Of a stretch of 50,000 nt of DNA, positions 22,864-40,345 are shown in pieces (position 1 is the stretch's first letter; each line of letters starts with the position of its first letter). The DNA is from Chrysomallon squamiferum. Taxonomy: Eukaryota > Mollusca > Gastropoda > Neomphalida > Peltospiridae. The notes beneath the pieces were generated by a model. The model was not told the origin of the DNA. It saw nothing but the letters and a program-made list of their open reading frames with translations, and searched no databases. The stretch lies in assembly GCA_012295275.1 (NCBI GenBank), contig CM022668.1:10786863-10836862 (forward strand), read 5' to 3'. The position numbers and the translations under genes are program-made.

Positions 22864-25800
22864 GGGGTCACCCACCAATTTTAATTTATCACTTTGACAA
22901 AACTGTTAAAAATGAATTGCGAGAAACTTTTCCAAATGTAAATTTGTTTACCTATTTACGTGTCACTTCTCGATACAAACTGTTATGTAGTTAGGTTTCT
23001 TCCGCTATTAAACGTGTTAACAATTACCTGTTATCCAGTCTCAAAGATGAGAAGCTCAGCAGTTTAACATTAGTGAATATAGAATCGTTCGTACGGTGGA
23101 AATTAAATTTTAATAATATTTTGAATCAGCCTATTGAAACATTAAGGAAAAAAACATTTTATGTAATTAGATATCTATTTAGGAATATATATGTTTGATT
23201 TTAAAATACATTTCTCGTATTTTTAGTACTGCCTTGCTTCGTATTAATTAAAGATTTTCTGAAAAGATGATAATATATTCTTTGTTATTCCATTAATTAC
23301 TTCATTTGTAATATTTGTGCAATACATTGTATGAAAAGATAGATTCCAATTCGCTAGAAGGGGCGCTGGGAAATGTCGAGGGCCCCCAAAAAGCTCGAAG
23401 TGTAAAGGCCTCACCTTGGGTTTAAAAATATATAAAAAATCTTTTTTTCTGAAGCACATCAATAACTTAATTCGTAGTATTTTCCGTAATTAGTTTTAAA
23501 CTAAGTGTAAAGGCCCCACATTCGGTTAATACTGCACTTTATCTACCAAACTTTTATGTGAGGCAAGAACGAGTAGTGTGCTGTATTTGTCACCAAAAGC
23601 ATATCAGAAATTAATTATTATTATTATTATTACTACTACTACTACTATTATTATTATTATTATTTGTATTATTGTTACTGTTATTACTTCTACTACTACT
23701 ATTAATTACTAAAGCTAAACAAATGCAGTGATATATAATACATTTCTGTATAACTTGTACTTCTCAATTACATACCTTTCAGTTTCAATATGTGACTTAG
23801 TAGTACATTTCCGTATTTATTTTTAAACTAAGTATAGAGGCCCCGTTTTCCGTGAGTACCGCACAGTATCTTCAGTTAATATTTCATTTATTTATTTATT
23901 TGTTTATTTATTTATTTGATTTATTACATTTATCTATCACTGCTACTACTTTTATTACTACTGCTAATTATTATTATTATTATTATTATGTTCATTATTT
24001 TGTGTGTGACTCTATATATGCGTATGCCGGTATGTCTGAGAGTCTAATAACTACAATTCAAGTAATACATTTGTACAAAGAGAAACAAATGCACTGACAT
24101 CTAATACATTTGTCTAAAAACTTATTTTTGTCAATTATACACGATTCAGTTTCCAAGCCTCTAAATTACTCCTGTATTTATGAAAAAAAAGGGAGCTCAG
24201 CCATTACAAAGATCATGTTAAATGTGTTGTATGTTATACTACATGCGGTCCATATGCATGCATGCTTAAAGTAATATACAGATCTAAAATTACTATGATA
24301 AAATAACATATTTAATACATCATTATTTTAATTTTAATTTAAAACCCGCAATATACATATGAATTCAAAGTATTAATAGCTGTTATGTCACGTTTCTTTT
24401 TCGCGTTGTTATTTAGAAACATTACACACGCCAGATAGTTAATATAGATGTTCACCGATTAAAGGGAAGCGGGTCATCAGAAACACGAGTTTTCGGTGAA
24501 ATACGTTTTATTCAGGAACGGAGCTGTTTCATCAGCACTTTGAAAATCGCGGGAAGGGGCCAGTCCTTCTATAAAGCAACAACGAGTAATGTGATGTATT
24601 TGTCGTGAAGCGGCAACCAGAAATTCATTTTGCGGCTAAGAGACCTAAGAGAATTCAATTATGAGACTGTATTAACCTGCGGAAAGGACACAATATGGAT
24701 TCCTGAAAAATGTTATTAATTTGTAATAAATTAATTTAACACGAAGAAAATACTTGTAGTTGAAAAAAAGGAAATTAGTGAAGGTTGGTTTCTTCTTTCT
24801 TAATTTTAAAACTGCTTTAGATAAATATTATTTGAAAAGATATTTTAAATATTTATTTATTTATTATTATTATTATATATTATTATTATTAGTGTTGTTG
24901 TTGTTGTTGTTGTTATTATTAATATTATTCTTACTAGTACTACTATTACTACTACTACCACTAATTATTATTATTATTTTTTATTTGTATTACTTTGTGT
25001 GTGTCTCTGTGTATGTGTATTTTCTTATCTTTGACAATCTAAAACAAAAATTTCAAGTAATACATTTGCTCAAAGCCAAACAAACACAGTGATATATGAT
25101 ACATTTGTCCAAAAAACCTGTCTTTTCAATTACACTTTTCAGTTTCAAAGTAACCAAATTACTTATGTATTTATGAAACAGAGAAAGTTCAGCCATTAGA
25201 AAAAGTCAAGGTAAATGTGTTGTGTTTTATACTGTATGTTCTTCTTGTAAAATAACATTTTCATTACATCATTATTTTAATTTTAATTTAAAACCCGCAG
25301 TGTACATGTGAATTCAAAGTATTAATAGCTGTTATGTCACGTTTGTTTTTCGCGTTGTTATTTAGAGACATTACACACGTCAGATACTTAATATAGATGT
25401 TCACCGATTAAAGTGAAGCGGGTCATCAGAAACACGAGTTTTCGGGGAAATACGTTTACTGAGGAACGGAGCCGTTTCACCAGCACTTATATAAAGCAGC
25501 AACGAGTACTGTGCTGTATTTGTCGGAAAGAGGCTTTCACAAAGCAATTCGTTAGTGAACAGCACGAGCTGAATTCAGTTTTAGAACTTTATAAACTTTA
25601 GGAAAAGACAAACTATGGATTCGGGTAATGTATTTTAAATTTAATTAAGTTGTAATAAATAAATTAGTTAATCAGATGAACAACTTTAAGTATTTTCTTC
25701 ATGCAAAATTATTAATTATTAATTAATTAATTGAAGAAAAAAAAAATCTAATTACCAAGAAGAAAATGCTTGAAGTTAACAAAGAGAATATTTGTGCAGT

Positions 25801-26084
25801 TTAACAATCTTTTTCTTAATTTTGAAACTTTTTTTTTTTTTTTTTAAAGTTCATAATGAAGTATTTTACAACAATATATCCAAACTTTTTCCATTTTTTT
25901 CTTTTTGTGTAAACCGTCATAACTATGTGCACGGCAACCGATCCTATGAAATTAATTTACCGGAATCCCATTTGATGCGATAGTCGTTGAGGATGAATTA
26001 ATCTCCATAATAAAGAAATTATCCATCAGTTTATGCTAAATTTTGATGCACAGTGAGGGCCGAGCTGGTTGGGATGAAAGGGTT
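22864..26084 (+). repeat. Array unit 3 (3221 bp)
   Basis: Same organisation as unit 2. Small differences appear in homopolymer and microsatellite tracts and in the last 450 bp, which drift toward the unit 4 version. Confidence 0.88.
22899..23166 (+). pseudogene. hAT transposase C-terminal remnant, unit 3
   Basis: Nearly identical to unit 2, TTA at the Arg position. Confidence 0.68.
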
Positions 26085-27107
26085 GGGGTCACCCACCAAT
26101 TTTAATTCATCACTTCGACAAAACTGTTAAAAATGAATTGCGAGAAACTTTTCCAAATGTAAATTTGTTTACGTATTTACTTGTCACTTGTCGATACAAA
26201 CTCTTTTGTAGTTAGGTTTGTTCTGCTCTTAAACGTGTTAACAATTACCTGTTAACCAGTCTCAAAGATGGGAAGCTCAGTAGTTTAACATTAGTGAATA
26301 TAGAATCACTCGTACTGTGGAAATTAAATTTTAATAATATTTTGAATCAGCCTATTGAATCATTAAGGAGAAAAAACTTTATGGAATTAGAAACCTATTT
26401 AGGAATATATATGTTTGATTTTAAAATACATTACTCGTATTTTTAGTATTGCCTTGCTTCGTATTAATTAAACATTGTCTGAAAAGATGATAATATATTC
26501 TTTGTTATTCCATTAATTACTTCATTTGTAATATTTGTGCAATACATTGTATGAAAAGATAGATTCCAATTCGCTAGAAGGGGCGCTGGGAAATGTCGAG
26601 GGCCCCCAAAAAGCTCGAAGTGTAAAGGCCTAATGCTGGGTTTAAAAAATATATAAAAATCTTTTTTCTGAAGCACATCAATAACTTAATTCGTAGTATT
26701 TTCCGTAATTAGTTTTAAACTAAGTGTAAAGGCCCCACATTCGGTTAATACTGCACTTTATCTACCAAACTTTTATGTGAGGCAAGAACGAGGAGTGTGC
26801 TGTATTTGTCACCAAAAGCATATCAGAAATTAATTATTATTATTATTATTACTACTACTACTACTATTATTATTATTATTATTTGTATTATTGTTACTGT
26901 TATTACTTCTACTACTACTATTAATTACTAAAGCTAAACAAATGCAGTGATATATAATACATTTCTGTATAACTTGTATTCTCAATTACATATTCCTTTC
27001 AGTTTCAATATGTGACTTAGTAGTACATTTCCGTATTTATTTTTAAACTAAGTATAGAGGCCCCGTTTTCCGTGAGTACCGCACAGTATCTTCAGTTAAT
27101 ATTTCAT

Positions 27108-27138
<31 letters not shown>

Positions 27139-29376
27139 TGTGTTAATTTATTGATTTGTTTATTTATTTATTGATTTATTACATTTATCTATCACTGCTA
27201 CTACTTTTATTACTACTGCTAATTATTATTATTATTATTATTATGTTCATTATTTTGTGTGTGACTCTATATATGCGTATGCCGGTATGTCTGAGAGTCT
27301 AATAACTACAATTCAAGTAATACATTTGTACAAAGAGAAACAAATGCACTGATATCTAATACATTTGTCTAAAAACTTATTTTTGTCAATTATACACGAT
27401 TCAGTTTCCAAGCCTCTCTAAATTATTCCTGTATTTATGAAAAAAAGGGAGCTCAGCCATTACAAAAAGATCATGTTAAATGTGTTGTATGTTATACTAC
27501 ATGCGGTCCATATGCATGCATGCTTAAAGTAATATACAGATCTAAAATTACTATGATAAAATAACATATTTAATACATCATTATTTTAATTTTAATTTAA
27601 AACCCGCAATGTATATATGAATTCAAAGTATTAATAGCTGTTATGTCACACTTGTTTTTCGCGTTGTTATTTAGAGACATTACACACGTCAGATAGTTAA
27701 TATAGATGTTCACCGATTAAAGGGAAACGGGTCATCAGAAACACGAGTTTTCGGTGAAATACGTTTTATTCAGGAACGGAGCTGTTTCATCAGCACTTTT
27801 TTATAGCACCAACGAGTACTGAGCTGTATTTGTCAACAACGGTTTTCACAAAGTAATTTTTAGTGAACTGCCAGAAATTCATTTCAGTTTAGAGAACTTT
27901 TTCTGCTATTAAACTATTATTAATTACTAAAGGTAAACAAATGCAGTGTTGTATAATACATTTCTAAACAACTTAATTTTTCACAGTTACATACGTTTCA
28001 GTTTCAATAACTGATTTAGCAGTACTTTTCCGTATTTATTTTTAAACTAAGAATAAAGGCCCCATCTTCGGTTAATACCACAAGGTATCTTGAAATAATG
28101 TTTCATTTGTTTATTTATTTATTTATTTACTTATTTATTTATTTTTTTTTTTTTATTTTTTATTTGTTTTTATACTTTTTTTTATCTATTACTTTACTAC
28201 TACTATTACTACTACTACTACCCATATTTATACTACTATTTTATTATTATTATTATTATTATGTTCATCATCATGTGTCATCATCATGCTTATCTTTGAT
28301 CATTATTATTATTATTATTATTATTATCATGATGCTCATTATTTTGTGTGCGTCTCTATATATGTGTATGCTGGTATGTTTGACAGTCTCTAAATTCCAG
28401 GTCTCTAAATTACTCAGAAAAAAAGAGGGAGATCAACTATTACAATTATTCCATGTTAAATGAGTTGTATCTTATACTACATGTGGTTCATATGCATGTA
28501 TGGTTAAAGTAAAATAAGATCTAAAAAGCTATGATAAAATAACATATTTCATACATCGTTATTTTAATTTTAATTTAAAACCCGCAAAGTACGTGTGAAT
28601 TCAAAGTATTAATAGCTGTTATGTCACGTTTGTTTTTCGCGTTGTTATTTACAGACATTACACACGTCAGATACTTAATATAGATGTTCACCGATTAAAG
28701 GGAAGCGGGTCATCAGAAACACGAGTTTTCGGGGAAATACGTTTACTGAGGAACGGAGCTGTTTCATCAGCACTTATATAAAGCAACAACGAGTACTGTG
28801 CTGTATTTGTCGGAAAAAGGCTTTCACAAAGCAATTCATTAATGTAGAGCCCGAGCTGAATTCAGTTTTAGAACTTTATAAACTTTAGGAAAAGACAAAC
28901 TATGGATTCGGTTAATGTATTTAAAATTTAATTAAATTGTTTCAATAAATAAATTCGTTAGTTAATCCCGATGATCAACTTTAAGTAACTTTCTTCATGC
29001 AAAATTATTAATTATTAATTAATTAATTTAAGAAAAAAAAAAAACTAATTACCAAGAAGAAAATGCTTGAAGTTAACAAAGAGGATATTTGTGCAGTTTA
29101 TATTCTTTTTTCTTAATTTTGAAACTAATTTTTTTCAGAAAGTTCATAATGAAGTATTTTACAACATATATATGCAGACGTTTCCGTTTTTCTTTTTAGT
29201 GTTAAATGTCATAACTATGTGCACGACAACCGATCCAGTGAAATTAATTTACAGGAATCCTCTTTGATGCGAGAAGCGCTGAGGATTAGTTAATCTCCAT
29301 AATAAAGATATTTTTCATCAGTTTATGCTAAATTTTGATGCACAGAGAGGGCCAGGCGGGTTGGGACGAAAGGGTT
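26085..29376 (+). repeat. Array unit 4 (3292 bp), transition unit
   Basis: The first half matches units 2 and 3. The second half, from about 27800, shifts to the version seen in units 5-10: a truncated module, then the (TTTA)n tract at 28098 and (ATT)n tract near 28300. This marks a switch point between the two unit families. Confidence 0.82.
26120..26386 (+). pseudogene. hAT transposase C-terminal remnant, unit 4
   Basis: TTA at the Arg position. The ancestral stop after RRKNFM is altered (atg gaa instead of atg taa). Confidence 0.66.
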
Positions 29377-30301
29377 GGGGTCACCCACCAATTTTAATTT
29401 ATCACTCGGACAAAACTGTTAAAAATGAACTGCGAGAAACTTTTCCAAATGTAAATTTGTTTACCTATTTACGTGTCACTTCTCGATACAAACTTTTCTG
29501 TAGTGAGATTTGTTCTGCTATTAAACGTATTAACAATTACCTGTGATCCAGTCTCAAAGATGAGAAGCTCAGTCATTTAACATTAATGAATGTAGAATCT
29601 TTCGTACTGTGGAAATTAAATTTTAATAATATTTTGAATGACCCTATTGAAACATTAAGGAGTAAACACTTTATCTAATTAGATACATATTTAGGAATAT
29701 ATATGTTTGATTTTACAGTACTTTACTTGTAATTTTAATATTGCTTTGCTTCATATTAATTAAAGGTTCTCTGTAAAGATAATATTATATTCTTTGTTAT
29801 TCCATTAAGCAGTTCATTTGTAATATTTTTACAATACATTGCATGAAAATGTAGATTTCAGTTCACTAGAAGGGGCGTCGGGAAATGTCGAGCACTCCCG
29901 AAAGCCTCGAAGTGTAAAGTGCTAAACTACGTCAATAACTGAATTAGTAGGACTTTTCCGTTAATTTAAAATAAACTAGGCCCCATTTAGATTAATCCAG
30001 CATTCTATTTGAAAAGATATTTGTATTTGCAAAACGCATATTTAATTTGCTGCTAACAGTCCTATCTCAATTGTTTTTGCGATTGTTTAAGTGTAGAAAA
30101 GACAAAATATGGTTTGTTGTTATTAATTTGTAATAAATAAATTAAATAATTAATGGAAATGTATCTAACATGAAGAAAATACTTGTAGCTGATAAAAAGG
30201 GCATTATGACTTGGTTTCTTCTCTCTTAATTTCAAAACTGTTTAGCATGAATATTATTTGAATTACTTTTCTATTTCCTTTTTTTTTCCTTATTTATTTC
30301 C

Positions 30302-30332
<31 letters not shown>

Positions 30333-31505
30333 TTATTATAATAATAAAAATAATAACAATCACAATAATAATAATAATTATTATTTATTATTTTATTATT
30401 ATTATTATTATTATTTTTTATTATTATTATTATTATTATTTTATTATTATTATTTTGTGTGTGAATCTGTGTATGTGTATGTTGGTTTATTTAACAGTCC
30501 AACAGAAAAATGTCAAGTAATACATTTGTTCAAAGACAAATCAAATGCAGTGATATATTATACATTTGTCGTATAAACTTGTTTTTGTCAATTACACAAG
30601 TTTCAGTTTCTAAGTAACCTAATTATTCATGTATTTATGAAATAGATGGAATTCAGCCGTTACAAAAAGTCCATGTTAAATGTGTTGTATTTTATACTCT
30701 ATGTGGTTCATATGCATACATGACTGAAGTAATATACATATTAACATTACATCATTATTTTAAATTTAATTTAAAACCCGCAATGTACATATGCATTCAA
30801 CGCATTAATATCAGTTATGTCTGACTTGGTATTATAAAATAACACATTTATTAGATCTTTATTTTAATTTTAATTTAAAACCCGCTATATTCATTTGAAT
30901 TCAACTGATTAATATCTGTTATGTCTCAGTTTATTTACTCGTTGTTAACTTTAGACATTACACAAGTCAGATAGTTAACATAGATGTTCAGCGATGAAGG
31001 AAACTGAGTCATCAGAAATCCACGTTTTCGGGGAAATACGTTTTACTCGAGCTCTCTCATCAGTCCTATTTATAGCACCAACGAGTACTGAGCTGTATTT
31101 GTCGTAAAGCGGCTTTCACAAAGAAATTCTTTAGTGAACTGCCCGAGTTCAATTCAGTTTTTTTAGAGAGCTTTTTTCTGCTATTAAACATATTATTAAT
31201 TACTAAAGGTAAACAAATGCAGTGATGTATAATACATTTCTCAACAACTAATTTTTCGCAGTTACACACGTTTCAGTTTCAATAACTGATTTAGTAGTAC
31301 TTTTCCGTATTTATTTTTAAACTAAGAATAAAGGCCCCATCTTCGGTTAATACCACAAGGTATCTTGAAATAATGTTTCATTTGTTTATTTATTTATTTA
31401 TTTATTTATTTATTTTTTTTTTTTTTTTCACTGCTACTAGTTCTCCTACTACTACTACTAATACTACAACTGCTACTACTACTAATTATTATTATTGTTA
31501 TTATT

Positions 31506-31579
<74 letters not shown>

Positions 31580-32612
31580 CTTGATGCTCATTATTTTGTG
31601 TAAGTCTGTATATATGTGTATGCTGGTATGTTTGACAGTCTCTAAATTTCAGGTCTCTAAATTACTCAGAAAAAAAGAGGGAGATCAACTATTACAATTA
31701 TTCCATGTTAAATGAGTTGTTTTTTATACTACATGTGGTTCATATGCATGTATGGTTAAAGTAAAATAAGATCTAAAAATTCTATGATAAAATAACATAT
31801 TTAATACATCGTTACTTTAATTTTAATTTAAAACCCGGAAGGTACGTGTGAATTCAAAGTATTAATAGCTGTTATGTCACACTTGTTTTTCGCGTTGCTA
31901 TTTAGAGATAGTACACACGTCAGATACTTAATATAGATGTTCACCGATTAAAGGGAAGCGGGTCATCAGAAACACGAGTTTTCGGGGAAATACGTTTACT
32001 GAGGAATGGAGCTGTTTCATCAGCACTTATATAAAGCAGCAACGAGTACTGTGCTGTATTTGTCGGAAAGAGGCTTTCACAAAGCAATTCGTTAGTGAAC
32101 AGCCCGAGCTGAATTCAGTTCTAGAACTTTATAAACTTTAGGAAAAGACAAACTATGGATTCGGGTAATGTATTTTAAATTTAATTAAGTTGTAATAAAT
32201 AAATTAGTTAATTAGATGATCAACTTTAAGTATTTTCTTCATGCTAAATTATTAATTATTAATTAATTAATTCATAAAAAACTAATTACCAAGAAGAAAA
32301 TGATTGAAGTTAACAAAGAGGATATTTGTGCAGTTTACTTATTTTTTTGTAATTTTGAAACTTATTTTTTTTTCGGAAAGTTCATAATGAAGTATTTTAC
32401 AACAATATATTCAAACTTTTTCATTTTTCTCTCAGTGTTAAATGTCATAACTGTATGCACGTCAACCGATCCAGTGAAATTAATTTACCGGAATCCCATT
32501 TGATGCGATAGTCGTTGAGGATGAGTTAATCTCCATAATAAAGAAATTATTCATCACTTTATCCTAAATTTTGATGCACAGTGAGGGTCGAGCGGGTTGG
32601 GATGAAAGGGTT
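29377..32612 (+). repeat. Array unit 5 (3236 bp)
   Basis: Holds the hAT remnant, a diverged GGGCGTCGGG block near 29873, a large (TTTA)/(ATT)n region (30300-30455), a doubled 105 bp segment and a (CAT)n tract at about 31507-31550. Confidence 0.85.
29412..29678 (+). pseudogene. hAT transposase C-terminal remnant, unit 5
   Basis: Reads KTVKNELRETFPNVNLFTYL, then TSRYKLFCSEICSAIKRINNYL, TGA at 29544-29546, then SSLKDEKLSHLTLMNVES. One in-frame stop in an otherwise open dimerisation domain. Confidence 0.72.
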
Positions 32613-32647
32613 GGGGTCACCCACCAATTTTTTTTTATCACTCGGAC

Positions 32648-32911
32648 AAAACTGTTATAAATGAATTGTGAGAAACTTTTCCAAACGTTCATTTGTTTAC
32701 CTATTTACCTGTCACTTCTCGATACAAACTGTTATGTAGTGAGGTTTCTTCTGCTATTAAACGTATTAACAATTACCTGTTATCCAGTGTCAAAGATGAG
32801 AAGCTCAGTCATTTAACATTAATGAATGTAGAATCTTTCGTACTGCTGAAATTAAATTTTAATATTTTGAATCAGCCTATTGAATCATTAAGGAGAAAAC
32901 ACTTTATGTAA
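32648..32911 (+). pseudogene. hAT transposase C-terminal dimerisation remnant, unit 6 (cleanest copy)
   Basis: Open from 32693 to the TAA at 32909-32911. The order is VTSRYKLLCSEVSSAIKRINN, YLLSSVKDEKLSHLTLMNVES, then LNQPIESLRRKHFM. This follows the C-terminal hAT dimerisation motif (ASAERSFSKLK.IK.YLRS.M...RLS.LALL.IE) in order and spacing; the family Ser-Phe-Ser-Lys-Leu part has drifted to CSEVSSAIKRI. In the transposase this domain mediates dimer formation needed for transposition. Only the last 70 or so residues are present, with no visible catalytic or BED-finger region in frame, so no unit encodes a working enzyme. Confidence 0.75.
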
Positions 32912-33362
32912 TTACATACCTATTTAAGAATATATATGTTTGATTTTAAAATACATTACTCGTATTTTTAGTACTGCCTTGCTTCATATTAATTAAACAT
33001 TGTCTGAAAATATGATAATATATTCTTTGTTATTCCATTAATTACTTCATTTGTAATATTTTTGCAATACATTGTATGAAAAGATAGATTCCAATTCGCT
33101 AGAAGGGGCGCTGGGAAATGTCGACGGCCCCAAAAAAGCTCGAAGTGTAAAGGCCTAATGCTAGGTTCAAAAAAATAAAAATAATAATTTGCTCTAAAGT
33201 ACGTCAGTAACTTAATTCGTAGTATTTTCCGTAATTAGTTTTAAACTAAGTGTAAAGGCCCCACTTTCCGTTAGTACCGCACTGTATCTAGCAAACTTTT
33301 ATCTGAAGCAACAACGAGTACTGTGCTGTATTTGTCACCAAAAGCATATCAGAAATTAATTA

Positions 33363-33500
<138 letters not shown>

Positions 33501-34468
33501 ATTTGTATTATTGTTACTGTTATTACTTCTACTACTACTATTAATTACTAAAGCTAAACAAATGCAGTGATATATAATACATTTCTGTATAATTTATATT
33601 TCTCAATTACATACCTTTCAGTTTCACTATGTGACTTAGTAGTACTTTTCCGTATTTATTTTTAAACTAAGTATAGAGGCCCCGTTTTCCGTCAGTACCG
33701 CACAGTATCTTCAGTTAATAGTTCATTTATTTATTTATTTGTTTATTTGTTTGTTTATTTATTTATTTATGTGTTAATTTATTGATTTGTTTATATATGT
33801 ATTGATTTATTGATTTATTACATTTATCTATCACTGCTACTACTTTTATTACTACTGCTAATTATTATTATTATTATTATTATGTTCATTATTTTGTGTC
33901 TGACTCTATATATGTGTATGCTGGTATGTCTGAGAGTCTAATAACTACAATTCAAGTAATACATTTGTACAAAGAGAAACAAATGCACTGATATCTAATA
34001 CATTTGTCTAAAAACTTATTTTTGTCAGTTATACACGATTCAGTTTCCAAGTCTCTAAATTACTCATGTATTTATGAAAAAAAAAAAGGAGTTTAGCCAT
34101 TACAAAAATACCATGTTAAATGTGTTGTATTTTATACTATGTGTAGTTCATATGTATGCATGGTTAAAGTAATATACAGATCTAAAATTGCTATGATCAA
34201 ATAACATATTTAATACATCATTATTTTAATTTTAATTTAAAACCCGCAATGTATATATGAATACAAAGCATTAATAGCTGTTATGTCCCACTTGTTTTTC
34301 GCATAGTTATTTACAGACATTACACACGTCACATAGTTAATATAGATGTTCACCGATTAAAGGGAAGCGGGTCATAAGAAACACGAGTTTTCAGGGAAAT
34401 ACGTTTTGCTCAGGAAAGGAGCTGTTTCATCAGCACTTATATAAAGCATCAGCGAATACCGTGCTGTA

Positions 34469-34580
34469 CGCGACCGACACACACGCTGACCTGTCGTAAA
34501 GCGTGCCAGTCGTAGACGTGCTTCACAACAGCTAGCTCTGATTAGCACGTTCATTTTTTTCATTCATTCACTGTTCGGTA
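34469..34580. mobile_element. Unique insertion of about 112 bp inside array unit 6
   Basis: All other units read gtgctgta directly followed by tttgtcg. Here about 112 bp of less AT-rich sequence separates the two halves, ending with a run of T and cattcattcactg. No family recognised; a short SINE-like or MITE-like insertion is possible. Confidence 0.5.
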
Positions 34581-35076
34581 TTTGTCGTCAAGCAGCTTTC
34601 ACAAAGCAATTCGTTAGTGAACAGCCCGAGCTGAATTCAGTTTTAGAACTTTATAAACTTTAGGAAAAGACAAACTATGGATTCGGGAAATGTATTTTAA
34701 ATTTAATTAAATTGTAGTAAATAAATTAGTTAATCATCAAACTTAATTACTAAGAAGAAAATGCTTGAAGCTAACAAAGAGGGTATTTGTGGAGTTAACA
34801 TTATTTTTTCTTAATTTTGAAACTTATCCTTTTCGGAAAGTTCATAATGAAGTATTTTACAACACATATATCCAAACTTTTTCAATTTTTTTCTCTTTGT
34901 GTTAAATGTCATAACTATGTGCACGTCAACCGATCCAGTGAAATTAATTTACAGGAATCCTCTTTGATGCGAGAGGCGCTGAGGATGAGTTAATCTCCAT
35001 AATAAAGAAATGATCGGTCAGTTTATGCTAAATTTTGATGCACAGAGAGGGCCAGGCGGGTTGGGACGAAAGGGTT

Positions 35077-38443
<3,367 letters not shown>

Positions 38444-39161
38444 GGGGTCACCCACCAATTTTAATTTATCACTCGGACAAAACTGTTATAAATAAATTGC
38501 GAGAAACTTTTCCAAACGTTCATTTGTTTACCTATTTACGTGTCACTTCTCGATACAAACTTTTATGTAGTTAGGTTTTTTCTGCTATTAAACGTGTCAC
38601 CAATTACCTGTGATCCAGTCTCAAAGATGAGAAGCTCAGTCATTTAACATTAATGAATGTAGAATCTTTCGTACTGTGGAAATTTAATTTTAATAATATT
38701 TTGAATGACCCTATTGAAACATTAAGGAGTAAACACTTTATCTAATTAGATACATATTTAGGAATATATAAGTTTGATTTTACAGTACTTTACTTGTAAT
38801 TTTAATATTGCTTTGCTTCATATTAATTAAAGGTTCTCTGTAAAGATAATATTATATTCTTTGTTATTCCATTAAGCAATTCATTTGTAATATTTTTACA
38901 CTACATTGCATGAAAACACTTGTAGTTGAAAAAAAGGAAAATAGTGCAGGTTGGTTTCTTCTTTCTTAATTTTAAAACTGATTTAGATGAATATTATTTG
39001 AAAAGATATTTCAAATATTTATTTATGTATTATTATCATTGTTATTATTATTGGTGTGGTTGTTGTTGTTGTTGTTGTTATTATTATTATTATTAATATT
39101 AATATTATTCTTACTAGTACTACAATTACTGCTACTACCACTAATTATTATTATTATTATA

Positions 39162-39196
<35 letters not shown>

Positions 39197-40277
39197 CATT
39201 ACTTTTATTATCATTACTTTTGATTATTATTATTTTTTTTATTTGTATTATTTTGTGTGTGTCTCTGTGTATGTGTATTTTCTTATCTTTGACAATCTAA
39301 TACAAAAATTTCAAGTAATACATTTGTTCAAAGCGAAACAAATGCAGTGATATATAATACATTTGTTCAAAAACCTATTTTTTCAATTACACAAGTTTCA
39401 GTTTCTAAGTAACCAAATTACTTATGTATTTATGAAACAGAGAAAGTTCAGCCATTAGAATAAAGTCCAGGTAAATGTGTTCTGTTTTATACTGTATGTT
39501 CTTCTTATATAATAACATTTTCATTACATCATTATTTTAATTTTCAATTAAAACCCGCAATGTACATGTTAATTCAATGTATTAATATCTGTTATGATAC
39601 ACTTGGTATTATAAAATAACACATCTATTAGATTTTGATTTTAGTTTTAATTTACAACCTGCAATATACATAAGAATTCTGTTATGTCTCAGTTTATTTA
39701 CTCGTTGTTAACTTTAGACATTACACAAGTCAGATAGTTAACATAGATGTTCAGCGATGAAGGAAACTGAGTCATCAGAAATCCGAGTTTTCGGGGAAAT
39801 ACGTTTTACTCGAGCTCTCTCATCAGTCCTATTTATAGCACCAACGAGTACTGAGCTGTATTTGTCGTAAAGCGGCTTTCACAAAGAAATTCTTTAGTGA
39901 ACTGCCCGAGCTCAATTCAGTTTTTTTAGAGAGCTTTTTTCTGCTATTAAACATATTATTAATTACTAAAGGTAAACAAATGCAGTGATGTGCAATACAT
40001 ATCTCAACAACTAATTTTTCGCAGTTACACACGTTTCAGTTTCAATAACTGATTTAGTAGTACTTTTCCGTATTTATTTTTAAACTAAGAATAAAGGCCC
40101 CATCTTCGGTTAATACCACAAGGTATCTTGAAATAATGTTTCATTTGTTTATTTATTTATTTATTTACTTATTTATTTATTTATATTTTTTTATCACTGC
40201 TACTAGTTCTCCTACTACTACTACTAATACTACAACTGCTACTACTACTAATTATTATTATTGTTATTATTATTATT

Positions 40278-40345
<68 letters not shown>

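Noticed and set aside
31066-31269. Minus-strand 67-codon frame repeated at 36873, 39829 and 42778
   Set aside because: It is antisense to the repeated module, kept by array homogenisation, with no domain or start context.
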